A stretch of DNA of 64,000 nucleotides from Dioscorea cayenensis subsp. rotundata (lineage: Eukaryota; Streptophyta; Magnoliopsida; Dioscoreales; Dioscoreaceae). Position numbers and translations under genes: made by a program. Of this stretch, positions 10,742 through 22,815 are shown one piece after another (position 1 is the stretch's first letter; the number at the start of each line of letters is the position of its first letter). The notes below the pieces were generated by a model that searched no databases, was not told the origin of the DNA, and saw nothing but the letters and a program-made list of their open reading frames with translations. The stretch spans positions 21,942,305 to 22,006,304 of the forward strand of contig NC_052488.1 in NCBI RefSeq assembly GCF_009730915.1, given 5' to 3'.

Positions 10742-12242
10742 AGTTGTAAGGCTCTAGTACATTCTACTGTATATGGACACTTGTTCATGTGTTATAGGTT
10801 GGGGATGTATGACTTTCTGCATGTTGGTTTTTAGAACTATAAATGTCATTAATGTGGTTGACATAATTGCTACTTAATAATGGGATTGGGGGTATTAACT
10901 CTTGTGGGGGATCATTTATGTGTTGCATTCAATTTCTAGAGATCATTAGCCTAAGAAGGGATTTGTGTGAATTTCAACTGAACTAATCTATGATATTAGT
11001 TAAAAAACTTTGTTAATAGTAAGAAGTGAAGTTGGAAGCGTATATAGATGGGTGAACAAAAAGTTGTATTTGGTGTTTATCTTGTAATATTGTTTTCTAT
11101 TTACTGAAGTTAAATTAATTAATTATGTCAATACACAAATATAATAGATTTATTTGTCTAGGACGTTTACCACCTGTTGTCAAACAAAATTTATTTGTCG
11201 TGTTTCTATTTACTCTAGGGACTGAGTTTGTAAGCATGTATTTATCTATCAAGATAAAATATATTAATTTTGTTGTGTTAAACGCTAGTGGTAAAATAAA
11301 ACATACTTAATTTGTCGCATTCTTTATTTATTCCAATCAAAATCTTGTAAAATAAAGTTTATTTATGAAATAAGATATATTTATTTTGTCGTATCTTTTA
11401 TTTATTTTACTTAACTTAGAATTTAAAGTTGTGTATATCTATAAAACTAAAATATATTAATTTTGTCGTGTTCATCAATAAAACAAAACACACTTAATAA
11501 TTTGTCGTATCTCTTATTTATTCCAATCAAAATCATATAAAACAAATTTTATTTATAAAATAAAATATATTTATTTTGTCGTATCTTTTATATGTTTTGC
11601 TCAACTCAGAATTTAAAGTTGTATATAAATAAAACTAAAAATATATTAAATTTGTCATGTTTTTAATTTCCATTTTATCTACTAAAATTTGTTTTTAGAA
11701 AAAAAATGCATTTATTTTATGAACTCAACACATGAAGTCGTATTGTATCTATAAAACAAAATATACCCCATATACATACACATGGATGTGTTTTCAATTT
11801 GACCAATGTAGCTAAGCACATAAATTTGTGGTTATATGTACAACAAAAGGTATTTATTTTTCATATTTTCTATCTCAGGCCAAAAAAATGTATTTTTATA
11901 AAATGAAATATAATTATTTTATCTTTTTTTTTACCCAACTTGGCATGTAAAGTTGCTCATATCTATGAAATATAGTTTGTTATTATATTTTATATGTACT
12001 CAATTCAATTAACTAAAACAACGAAGCAAAATTGGCATTATGGACTTTCACCCAACAATAAATGGAATTTTATTTAATTTTATTGTGTAAATTTATTAAC
12101 CCCCATAATTTAAATCAAAATGTGTATATGTATATTTATACCAATTAGCTTACCACCAAAAGTTTAAAAAGAGCGTAATGTAATAGAGCATATCAATAAA
12201 AGATATATACTAGATTTCATGGTATTAGGCTATTAGTTTACA

Positions 12243-12330
12243 TCATTTTTTTTTCCGATGAATAGGTGACAAGCACTCTCCAATTAAAAAGTATTAAAGG
12301 ACAAATAAATACGAAGGTACACCACTCACA
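12243..12330 (-). mobile_element. Possible antisense LINE tail
   Basis: A T run followed by CCGATGAATAGGTGACAAGC and AT-rich DNA. Read on the minus strand it resembles a short retroposon 3' end with a poly(A) tail. No clear target duplication was found, so the call is weak. It may instead be part of the 5' flank of the LINE that follows. Confidence 0.25.
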
Positions 12331-12389
12331 ATGACATGAATGAACTCCTAAAGATAAATTTATCATGTCATACAACTCTGGAGGATTAT

Positions 12390-15300
12390 TCAACTAAGGA
12401 AACTATTGAACCGGACGACTTACACTCTCCTTCAAATGTTAAGGAGACACCTGATAGTGTTTATGACTCGGATGAGTAGATCTCTTAATTTGAGAGAAAC
12501 CTCAGGGAATTAATGCCCAATTTGCTTGGAGGAACTGAATCAAGTATAGCTGAGCAACCCAGGAGCACTCGAAGAAGTGAGAGGCCCAAGAAACCATCCT
12601 CTCGTTTCAATGAAGAGGCTGGTTACATCGCCGAACCACCAAAATCAACTAAAAAAAAAGGCGTCGCGCGGCAACATCGGGGAAGGTACGACTTCCAAAC
12701 CTCTTCTACTTTCTGATTGGAATAATGCTCAACTTGCCAATTATTGTTCTGCAAATGATTGTTTTAATTATATCCGCATGTTAGAACAATCCCGTATTGC
12801 CTCCTTAAAGGGGTTGGCGTCCTCTGTCGAGGATTGCGATGTTTAATGTGTGAATATGAATATTATCACTTGGAATGTGAGGGGGTTAGAGAGACCGGCT
12901 AAGCAGTTTCTGGTGAAGGACTTTTTGCTTATGCACTTTACGGATGTGTGCTGCCTTCAAGAATGTAAGCTTGAAGAGATATCTCCCGCATCTTAGAGGA
13001 AGATCTGCGGGAACCGATTGGATCAATTTCACTTTATTCCACCTTGCGGCATGGCTGGTGGCATCATCTAATGTTGGAACAGTGCGACCCTAACTAGTAA
13101 ACTTTTGTTGAGGGGTGACTTCATTTTGACGGTGGAATTCTAAATGTGAGAACTTGACTTGGTGATGCACTACTATCTATGGGCCTAATGCCATGGGGCT
13201 AAACACATGCTTTTTGGGAAGAGTTACGGGCAATTGTAGGTACGCAAGGGGTCCTATGGATTATTTGTGGGGACTTCACGCAATCTTTGATATGGGGGAT
13301 AAGAATTCTGGGCGGCTAAATCTGGAGGACATTCGAAGAGCAAATTCTTTCCTCTATGATCTTAAGTTTCGGGAACCCCCTACGGTGGGAAGAAGATTTT
13401 CCTAGACCAATGGATAATCAGACCCGACCTGGGTGAAATTGGACAGATTCATCGTCAATTGTGAATGTGCCAACTTATTCCCTAGGATGATCCAGAATAG
13501 TCTACCGAGGTTAGGATCTGACCATGTTCCTATCCGACTTGAAGTGGGTAACCACTATTCTGAACCGAGACCTTTTAGGTATGAATTAGCGTGGTCCATT
13601 GCATAGAGTTTCCATGACCTTGTCAGAAAGTGGTGGGAGGAGTGCTCTCCGGTCAAATGTGGTGCTTTTATTATGGCTAAAAAAGCTACCAGGCTCAGGA
13701 ATCTGCTGGACACTAGGCGAAGTTCTTGTTTGGATCCATTGAACTCAAGAAGCTGGCTTTGCTACACGAGTTGGAAAATTTGGATTTGGCCAAAGAGAAT
13801 CGACTTTGATCTGCTGTGGAGTTTAAATAGGAGGAGGAGGTTCTGTTGAAACTTTCTGAAATCCGCAAGCAAGAAGAATTATATTGGAGACAAAGATCCA
13901 AGCACCAATGGTTGAAAGAAGGGATGACAACACCAATTTCTTTCACGCTGTGGCTAATGGTCATAAGAACATGAATTTTATTCCTAGTATCAGCCACAAT
14001 GGTGATTTAAAGACTAATCTTAAGGAAACTGGGAAAGTGTTCTCTGATCGCTTTCAACAGTAATTTGGCCTTAAACAACCATCTCTATTAAAGATCGATT
14101 TCAGAAAGCTCCTGGAAAATAAGGCTATGGTTGACTTGTCCCAGTTGGAGCAACCATTCTCACTAGAGGAAATCAAAATCGCAGTTTTTGATCTGGGAAG
14201 GGATAAAGCGCCGGGTCCGGATGGTTTTCCATTACAATTCTTTAGACAATTCCGGGAGATAATCAAACTCGACCTGCTCAAACTGTGTGAGGACTTCTTT
14301 TTTGGGAGAGCCAATTTAGAATGTATTAACTGGGCTAATATTGCTCTCATTCCTAAGGTGGAGACGCCAGAGATACTGGGGATTTCCGCCCGATCAGTCT
14401 AATTAATTCATTTCTAAAAATCTTGTCAAAAATCTTAGCATCCCACCTATGTAAAGTGATGAACTCGTTAGTGGACTCAGATCAATCGCCATTTTTGAAA
14501 AGGAGATGTATATTGGACAATATTGCCACTACAGAGGAGCTAATTTTTTGTCTACATAAATGGACTCCCAGGACACATTTTAAAAGTGGATTTTGCCAAG
14601 GCTTTTGATCTAGTGGATTAGGATTTCCTCTTCGATCTTCTACTTGCTAGAAATTTTGGGGAAAGATAGGTCGACTGGATCAAGAGTATTCTTTACTCCT
14701 CGAAAACTTTGATTCCGGTTAATGGTTCTCCAAATGGATACATCAGATATCAAAGAGGGTTGAGGCAAGGTGATCCTCTGTTACCATTATTGTTTGTGTT
14801 AGTGACGGATGTCCTGAGCTCGATGTTCGTTCATGCTCTCAATTCCAAAGTTTTAATTGGGATACCGCTGGGTTAGTTTGGGAGTAAATGCAATTTGCAC
14901 TATGCGATGATCTTTTGATTTTGACTTCGGGTGGGTTTAAAAATCTTAGGATTATCAAACTGACTCTTTATCAGTTTGAAGGTATGTCTGGGCTTGAAAC
15001 AAACTTTTTGAAAACTTGTCTCTACACATGTAGATTGGGCGAGCTCCCTGAATTGGCAGCGGCAGCAACTTTACATTGTAATTATCTGGGTATTCAGATT
15101 TCTGGTAGAAGACCATGCAGGCAGGATTGGGAAGGGGTTATTCTCAAGGTGAGAAGAAGACTCGCATCCTGGAAAATGCAACATCTCTCTTTAGGAGGTC
15201 GGCTTACTCTCGTGAATTTGATTCTTTCAAAAATTCCAACGTATTGGATGCCCATCTTCCGTTTGCCTTGCTGGGTCATTAAAGATATTGATTGTATTAG

Positions 15301-16623
15301 AAGAGATTTTTTATTGTCAGGCCCTGATATTGACCACCTGGGTTGTCGTCTGGTCTGCTGGAAAAATCTATGTCGACCCCGGGACTTTTTAGGGTGGGGA
15401 ATCTTGGAGCTCTCTAGCATCAACCAGGCCTTATTAGGGAAATAGTGGTGGAAATATATGATGGATTCTTCTTGGGAAGATGTGGCCACCATACAATTTA
15501 ACTACGGTATGTCACGCTGGAATATATGCCCTAATCAGACGGGAAGGATCTCCTTCTTTTAAAAAGGTGGTTTGAGCTGCTTACCGTCTCTTAGGGGTTG
15601 TATTTCATATAAAATTACTACTGGCAAGGAGACTCTTCTGTGGAAAGATAATTGGTTTAATGGTAGGGCACCAATGTATTTGTGGCCAGAGGCTTACAGA
15701 GAAAATCTACAACCCAACGGCACTGTTTATAAGCTTATCCATCTTTTTGACGAGCCTCCCTTCGCGGGAATTGGAGATATGGGGCATATCTGAGAAAGAT
15801 TACGGACGTTGGTTAGTCTGACGGGTGATAAGAAGTGGTGGAGGCTTACAAGAAACGGGATGTTCTTGGTTAAGCCTTTTTATAATTTCCTAATTGATGG
15901 GGGGCTAAGATGCCCAATGTCGAAATTTTTTTTGCGAAACTGGTACCCTAATAAAATCAACCTCTTCAACTAGCTTGCTTGGCAAAACAAAACTCTTTCG
16001 ATGGAGTACCTTGCATGTAGGAGATGTAACGGAATGCCTACTGATACTTGCGTTATGTGTCATGGGGGGATCAGAATCGGTTGATCATCTATTCATTCAC
16101 TGTTCCTTTGCCAAACACTTGTGGGACTACTTCAACAGACTACTTCAACTTCCTCAACCACCTTCATCTTTGAAGAACCTTTGGGGACCATGGAGATCTT
16201 GTTTGCTCCCTGCCAAGAGAGATTTTGGGAACTTAGTTGTGAAAGCGATCATTTGGAATATTTGCCTTGCTAGGAATGATTGTATTTTCAATGCCAATGT
16301 TTTGCATGCACATTGTATTATTCTGAAAATTGATCGTATGATTATATATTGGTGCTCTTCCATCGCAGAGGGACCTAGAACGAAAATTGATGAGTCTATC
16401 ACTGTCGTCAAAAGGAGCTTGGAGTTTTTAGGTCCTCGAGTGAAGGAATTTGGGGAGACTTTGCCTACTGAGGAGGGTTATGGTCCAAGCGCAGGCTAGG
16501 CTTCGTGTTTGATGTATTTATGTGGGCTTTGGGCCCTTCTTGTTTCTTTTCTTTTTTCCTGTTGTTCTCTATTTTATTATTATTTTTTTTTAATAGAAGT
16601 GGTTTATCCGCTTTAAAAAAAAA
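12390..16623 (+). mobile_element. Decayed L1-type LINE (non-LTR retrotransposon)
   Basis: Pieces of a plant L1-like LINE in order. About 12513-12846 is the likely C-terminal end of ORF1 (RRSERPKKPSSRF, lysine-rich). From 12856 comes an AP-endonuclease start, MNIITWNVRGLERPAK, with CCLQECKLE nearby. About 14127-15000 is reverse transcriptase: GRDKAPGPDGFPLQFF, WANIALIPKV, RQGDPLLP, and the active-site region FALCDDLLIL, where the family usually has YADD. About 15970-16200 is the zinc-knuckle-like zf-RVT region (HLFIHCSFAKHLWDYF). The element ends in a TTTATCCGCTTT tail with an A run at 16615-16623. Stops and frame changes interrupt every domain, so it is dead. The ORF1 N-terminus is missing, so it is probably 5'-truncated. 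I did not find convincing target duplications. Confidence 0.88.
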
Positions 16624-16687
16624 CTCCAGAGGAGAGAAACTCCACAAAGGACCCACCATGTAATTTTGTGAGTTGAAAGGTTTAAAT

Positions 16688-17311
16688 CATAGTTATCAAA
16701 CCCGGACCGGCCCGGCGGTCGGACCGGTTGACCCGGTGACCCGGTGCTTCAACCGGTCCGGGTCTTTAATTAGACCGGTTATGCAATCAACCCGTTTTGA
16801 CCCGCATTGACCCGCTTTGACCCGGTGGTTAGACCGGTTGACCCAGCGGTCGGACCGATTGACCCGGCGGTCGAACCAGTTGACCCGGCGGTCAGACCAA
16901 TTGACCCGGTTTGATTTGTAATTTCAATTTTGAACTTTGGTTATATATTGGATTGAGTTTGGTTTGATACTTTGATGATAAATTTAAACTTTTATTGTGA
17001 ATTAGTATTGTTATGTATTGATATTATGTGAAGTTTGAGCTTTTTTCCTCTTTTCTACTACTTCCAAATCAAAGATTAGCAATTGTTTTGTATTTTTTTC
17101 CATCAAATTATTTATTTGATAACTAATAATTCATGGATATTATTATGATATATCATTATATAATTAAAAACTAATTTATAATTTTAAAATTAATATTTTA
17201 AAATATTTTTATTAACCCAGTATTAACCCAAATGACCCGACGGTTGAACCAATTGACCCGTGACCCAGAGCCTTGACCGGGTCAATGCCCGGGCCGGGTC
17301 TGATAACTATG
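16688..17311. mobile_element. hAT-type MITE with 8-bp target duplication
   Basis: The 624-bp element has terminal inverted repeats: CATAGTTATCAAACCCGGAC on the left and, on the right, the reverse complement beginning CATAGTTATCAGACCCGGCC. An exact 8-bp duplication GTTTAAAT flanks it (16680-16687 and 17312-17319), the length made by hAT transposases. The left 200 bp is built of short repeats of the type GACCCGGCGGTCGGACCGGT. The centre is AT-rich and has no coding potential. It sits just downstream of the LINE. Confidence 0.88.
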
Positions 17312-17319
17312 GTTTAAAT

Positions 17320-17932
17320 TCGAGTTTCTTCCGAATGCAAAGCATGTGAGATGGATGGTCTACACCCATAGATCATATTATCTATAAAATAAAATAATAA
17401 AATGATTTAAATTTTATTTTATATATTTCACTACAATTGTCAAAGCTATAGCCAATTGAAGTGGGCGTTCCCAAACCTTGTTATTATTAAACTAATAGGA
17501 CATTTTTTTTCCATATTTTACTAGGATATTCGTCTCTGTCATTGTATGAACAGCTCTAATACTTTTTCATATTTTATTATTCTTATCAAGAGAAATTAAC
17601 TTATGAATAAAATTACATTAATTCCTAAAATTCATCTATGGTAATTACTAATTACATATCTATTTAATTAATATTTAATACATATTTATATTTAATATTT
17701 CTTAAATAATAATAATTTTTTTAATTTATAATGTTTATTATTAGAAGGAAAATCCAGTTTTTTATTTCATTTTTTTAAATAACTTAAAATTTTATAGTAA
17801 TTAATTTTTTTTTATATAAGTTAATAGTCTCCAACTAAACAACTACTAAAAACTTCAATTTTGAACAGTTTCCAAGCTAAAATGAACAAATGATATTTAT
17901 TAGAATAAAAAGAGAAGAGGTCCAAGAGAAGA
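17320..17932. other. AT-rich intergenic stretch
   Basis: Very AT-rich DNA between the MITE and the kinase gene. No gene or repeat was recognised. The last 100 bases are probably the promoter and leader of the kinase gene. Confidence 0.5.
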
Positions 17933-20603
17933 ATGGCTTCCCAGCCTCTGCTCTTCTCTCGCTCCTTTCTCCTTCTTCCGCTTCGCTTTGCCCGGAGAAC
18001 CACTCTCGCCAGGTTCCCAACCACTCCCACCGGCTTCCTTGCCCCCACCCGTGTTCTTTTGGGTGTTGGGGTTCGTCCTGTGAGGCGACTGCGAGCCGTG
18101 ATGTTGTTTGCCGAGGACCCATTGGTGCATGATGTTTGCGCATCGGCGCTAACGGCGGGGGTCGCCCTGGCACTGCTCCGGTTCTGGGAGGAGATGGCCA
18201 AGCGCCAGGTTTTCGAGCAGGTCCTCTGTTTTCCTGATTTTCTTGTGTTTACTTTGTGGTAACTTTATTCTAGGGTTTTGCTGGCCCTTTGATGCTTGCG
18301 CTTTGTGGTTTCTATTTTTTGTGGTTGCGGAGTTCGTTTGTGAGTGCAAGTTGTGATTTTTTTTAGCTGATGGAGTGGTGGATGAATTCCTTTAGAGGGA
18401 ATGCGGGAAAGAGGTTTTTGCTGGATTTGGAAGTCAAAGGATGAATCAGTGTAATTAGGAATGGAAAGAGAGTTACAAGGAGTTGATCTAGATGCATATT
18501 ATACTTTTATTCAGAATGATGATAGAATAATTTTGCAAGGCAAATCAATTCGAAGAATTTATAGATGAGAATGGAGAACTAAACTCTCAGGTTTTGGTAA
18601 ACTGAAATCATAGAGCCAATGCCTTAGTATTTTACAGAGCGTATACCAAATAAAAGTGAGCAATTGAATTTGAATTTTGGAGGTTTGGCAAAGTTGTTTA
18701 CAGAACTTCAAGACCAACGCTTGAGCAAAATGATGGTTGTTTTTGGTGAACAAAACTGGCTTAAGGCGGTAAGTTTTATTTGTTAATCTGGGAATAGAAC
18801 CTATTTTCTTTCTGTTTTGTTTGATTGGCTAAAGTTACTCTGAATGAGAAGGCTTAGTAAATTGCAGAAGGCTGTGTGGGCTTGCAGTTTACTTGTGCAT
18901 TGAAATTGAAGGACTAGGAAATAATTAAGGGAAGTCTTGATATGTTCTTGCTTATTCTTTTGTACAATTCATTTCACCAATGCTTGTACAACTGAAGCAT
19001 TTTCCTACCATTGCACTAATCTCTTCTTCCAACCATAAGACATCGGAAATTCCCCATTTAAGAATTATTTGTTCACATGCACTGGCCAAACAAAATTAAT
19101 GTGTTTGCATTGTTTTTTTTTCCTTAATTTAGGTCCTGCTCATCTTCACAGCTGGCATGAACTTTTTTGCCTCTTATAATACCTATTCTAACCACAGTTC
19201 CATATATTATCTCAAATTTTAAATAAATTTAATTAATAGGGGGCATTCCACACATGACAACTTTTCATTTGACTATTGAAGTGCTAATTGGCTGATGTTG
19301 ATCTCCATTTACAATTGCAACTATACTGTTTACCTTTGTTGCTCAAAGCCTTGACCTAAGTTTAATATGCTTGATTCTCCTGCCCCAATGTTGAGATGGG
19401 CCTCTTTCTTCTGGATAAGATCAAAGGTGCCAGTTTGCGAACTCGATGTATATTTCTCTTTCTATATGCATATAAAATAATTTTATTTTGAAGCAAAACA
19501 ATTTTTCATCTCTGCTTAACATTTTGCCTTTTTTCTTTATTAATTCCTTAGAAACTGAACCGCAAGCTTGTGCATATCAGCATTGGGTTGGCTTTCATGC
19601 TTTTTTGGCCTTTGTTCAGGTAACTTGCATCATGAATAAACTTTCTTAGCATTATGTTATCTAAATCTCATTAATAAATAAATTGGTTTATTGATGGGGT
19701 AATGAGAGTCTAATTAATTATGGGCACTATCTGTATGTGGTGGTTGCAGTTCTGGAAGCCTGGCACCCTTTCTTGCTGCCCTCGCTCCTGGGATAAATAT
19801 TTTCCGGATGCTGTTTTTGGGACTTGGAATATGGAAGAATGAAGCTATGGTCAAGTCAGTGAGCAGGCATGGCGATTACAGGTTATAAAGCTATCCATGC
19901 CACTGCTATCCAATTTAGTTTTTTATCTTAATTCCATCTTCAATCTATAGCTATTGTACCTGAATTTTACCGATCTGTTTCTTGATAACCCCTTAGGGAA
20001 CTTCTAAAGGGTCCACTATATTATGCTTGCACCATTACCCTGGCGACTTCGATCTTCTGGCGAACATCACCAATTGCAATTGCTGCAATCTGTAACTTGT
20101 GCGCTGGTGATGGTGTGTATTGACTCTGAATTAAGATCAACTGCTAATTTTCAGTCCATTTAGCTGTGTACTGACTAATCCTTCATAAAAACCAAAAGGC
20201 AACATTCATGATTACTTATCTGCCATCAGGTATTGCAGACATAGTAGGAAGACGATTCGGTAGTCAAAAGCTTCCATATAACAAGAACAAGTCCTTTGCC
20301 GGGAGCATTGCGATGGTTGTTGCGGGTTTCATATCATCTGTTGCGTGCGTATCAGCTATTGCTCTGATTTTGTGTTTAGCTAATTGTCAAGGTTTTTGAT
20401 GATTTTATATGTCAATCTCCTCCAGGTATATGCACTACTACTCCATGTTCGGATTTATGGATGTGAACTGGAGTTTGATTATCGGCTTTCTTGTTGTATC
20501 TTTGACTGCATCACTCATAGAGTCACTGCCGATCAGTTCGGAGCTGGATGATAATCTTACAGTACCCTTGACTTCATTATTAGTCGGCAGCCTTGTATTA
20601 TGA
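17933..20603 (+). CDS. FOLK: Farnesol kinase / phytol kinase family, plastid
   Basis: Six exons: 17933-18220, 19552-19619, 19750-19881, 19997-20112, 20230-20344 and 20426-20603. The first exon has an Arg/Ser-rich start (MASQPLLFSRSFLLLPLRFA) typical of a plastid transit peptide, then LALLRFWEEMAKRQVFEQ. The following exons give KLNRKLVHISIGLAFMLFWP, a SGSLAPFLAAL segment, GDGIADIVGRRFG and KSFAGSIAMVVAGF. This is the order seen in the VTE5/FOLK polyprenol kinase family, with several membrane helices; the GDGxADxxGRRFG motif is the likely CTP/NTP-binding part. The first-exon wording resembles farnesol kinase more than phytol kinase VTE5. The donor of intron 1 (GTCCTC) is weak but preserves the frame. 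Phases are consistent throughout, giving about 298 residues. Confidence 0.88.
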
Positions 20604-20654
20604 TGTTGTTGCATGTAGCATTGAACAAAAAACAAATGTCTTTGATGAAGAAAT

Positions 20655-20665
20655 TACAATAAAGA
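20655..20665 (+). terminator. Likely poly(A) signal of the kinase gene
   Basis: AATAAA within CAATAAAGATC, about 55 bp after the stop codon. Confidence 0.5.
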
Positions 20666-21073
20666 TCTACCGAAATTTTGGTTTTTTCAGTGTTTGTTCT
20701 TGAGTCTGCATACTCAGATGATGTGAGAACTAATAATTTTTTTTTTTTATATAGTCTATTTTAATTATCCAATGTATATAATATATATACAAAATAAACC
20801 AATTATACATGGGAGCTTTATCACAGTAACATGATGCTCAAAATATATATATATGCTAATTGGACAGCAACTACTGACTGATTCCGCACAACCTTCAGAG
20901 AACTTTCAATTAAAAATTAAAAAAAGAAAATCTTATTAAAAGCATTCAATGCCAATTCCCTCTACACCTCCTCCAAACAATCAAAACAAGGTCAAACGAT
21001 GAAAAGCACCTAATAAGTGAAGTACAACAGAAGTTTGAAGAAACAAAGAGAATTTTCTAATCAATTAAACATC
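20666..21073. other. AT-rich spacer
   Basis: Spacer between the 3' ends of two convergent genes. It holds T runs and short TA tracts. No gene seen. Confidence 0.5.
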
Positions 21074-21337
21074 TCAATTCCCTCCATCATACATCACTGA
21101 GCCAACTCTACCAAAATTTCTCTTATCTCTTTCCTCATCCACATGCCCACTGTTCTCCGGTGACTCTTGAGCTCGCCGGAGACGGCGCAAGTATAAACAA
21201 AATATAATGCAGCAAAGAAATACAGCAAAAAGAAGCACAAGAACAAGCAGCATCACCTCTCCATGTAATGTATACCTTCTATCATTAGTCACCTCCATCT
21301 CCTCCGTTAATCTCCGGCCAGAGTTTTGTTTCTCCAT
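21074..21337 (-). CDS. Small single-pass membrane protein, ATL-like without RING
   Basis: Single-exon frame of 87 residues from MEKQNSGRRLTEEMEV; an upstream in-frame Met at 21403 would add 22 residues. One strong membrane segment, VMLLVLVLLFAVFLCCIIFC, is followed at once by LYLRRLRR and then a polar, acidic tail ending RVGSVMYDGGN. The pattern (polar N-terminus, Y-x-L-x-G, long hydrophobic helix, basic LYLRR) resembles the N-terminus of ATL RING-H2 ubiquitin ligases. The GLD motif and RING that should follow are absent. It could be a truncated ATL gene or an unrelated small membrane protein. Low complexity is not a concern here. Confidence 0.5.
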   Translation of the reverse strand: MEKQNSGRRLTEEMEVTNDRRYTLHGEVMLLVLVLLFAVFLCCIIFCLYLRRLRRAQESPENSGHVDEERDKRNFGRVGSVMYDGGN

Positions 21338-21403
21338 AAAGCTCTTGTTCTTGGATAATAGTAAGTAAATAAAGGCAAAGGGATAACAAAACAAGGAACT
21401 CAA

Positions 21404-22575
21404 CTGGATCTAGCTCCACCTAATTCTTCAGACATAGAAGTTCAATAATTCAGAAAAAGACATGCAACTTTCAGTTGTAGGGTCTGGATTGTCCTGAATT
21501 TGTTTGAGCATTGACAGCATTTTTCACAATATTATTGTACTCTTAGTACAGTCATTGCATGCCAGATAAAACTTTGGATTTTATCCCATAAATCAAACTC
21601 TAAACCCTAAACTTAGGGCTTCATATATGAAGTGCAGGTGCATGCATATGTAATTTAGAAGAGATATTTTGTAAAAACTTCGGATTCTATTCAAAATAAA
21701 AATACCTGAACCTGCTGTAACTTTATACGTACGTATCTAAATGCATGTGCATGAGATATTTATGTTTGGAAGGGCTTATAGTTATGGTCATTGTGGAGGT
21801 ATATCACTGAAGAAAAGAAGGTATTTTGGAAGAAAACTGACAGTGAAAGTGAGTGACCAGTGATAGTACAGTACAAACAAACAAGTGCGTACTCAGACAC
21901 AGAGAGAGAGAGCTTGAAACTTAATTAGGATTAGCGTAACGTTGTAGTGCAATCAGAGATTTATATTTTGATAAATCCATGAGAAACGAGATTATTATTA
22001 AATTAAGAAAATGCAAAGTACTATATATATATATGGGTAGTTTGAGCATATATGTGGTTAGCTTTCTTAATATACTATTACACATATAAAGCTTGTCTTA
22101 TTATATTCTATTTATCAATGTTTGTTTGTTTGGAAATATGACTCTTAAACAATGTTCCACATTGATGTACTATTGGTGATATGACCCTGAAATTTATGCA
22201 CACGAACTCCTGGGACTTTCCGCATTGAGATAATTAAACAATGGAAGAACTTGATTGATAAGCCTAAATCTTACAATCATCATCGTATGTATCGTATGTA
22301 TAGCCTAATGATATGATATAAAAAAGACTAAAAATAATAATTTTTTTTTCTTCAACAGTATTGTTTTATGATTGTTTATATATTATACACTCTGATTAAT
22401 AGTATTCACGGTTCAGATATAGATTTTCTGTAAAAGAACAATAGTTATACCCCTCCATGATTACAAGGTAGGGGTTTTTTTAGAAAATCTGTAAATTACT
22501 ATAACTAATGTACCTCTATACATATTAATTTTTTTAATAATTTTTTAAATAGTGAGTGTTTGTGGCTTATTCATA

Positions 22576-22610
<35 letters not shown>

Positions 22611-22621
22611 CAACTTAAGTC
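21404..22621. other. AT-rich intergenic region
   Basis: Contains the presumed promoter of the small membrane-protein gene, a GA run near 21900-21912 and an (AAT)n tract near 22578-22607. No further gene was recognised. Confidence 0.5.
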
Positions 22622-22773
22622 TACGAGGTCAATGGAAAATAAGTTAAATAACAAGATAAGAATAGAGGAAAGCTCAAATGGTTTTATTGGGAGCCATCTA
22701 TTGCACTTGGTCAATCAATATAAGTTCTATTAATTAGATACAAAGATCAAATCAAAGTAGTTGTGCACATTGA

Positions 22774-22815
<42 letters not shown>

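Larger units (their letters stand above)
1013..12080. repeat. Three-unit tandem array (3.5-3.9 kb units), each with a bZIP gene
   Basis: Three direct copies of one long unit lie head to tail: A about 1013-4704, B about 4705-8608, C about 8609-12080. All start at a shared tract (TTTAATGYGTGCTTAGTTAT). A and B end in the same sequence; C is cut short near 12080 where flanking DNA begins. Each unit holds, from left to right, the 3' end of a minus-strand bZIP gene, its introns with (TA)n tracts, a TATA box, and about 1.3 kb of AT-rich upstream DNA with internal repeats. Units B and C are nearly identical over the left 1-2 kb, while A is clearly more diverged there. Confidence 0.93.

Noticed and set aside
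10291-10788. A 165-residue open frame covering the bZIP first exon and its upstream region
   Set aside because: It reads through the TATA region, the predicted intron 1 and (CA)n/(TA)n repeats. The bZIP part is explained by the spliced model.
12340-16650. Target duplication for the LINE (AACTCC near 12346 and AACTCC after the A tail at 16623)
   Set aside because: Only six bases match and the 5' end of the element is not defined.
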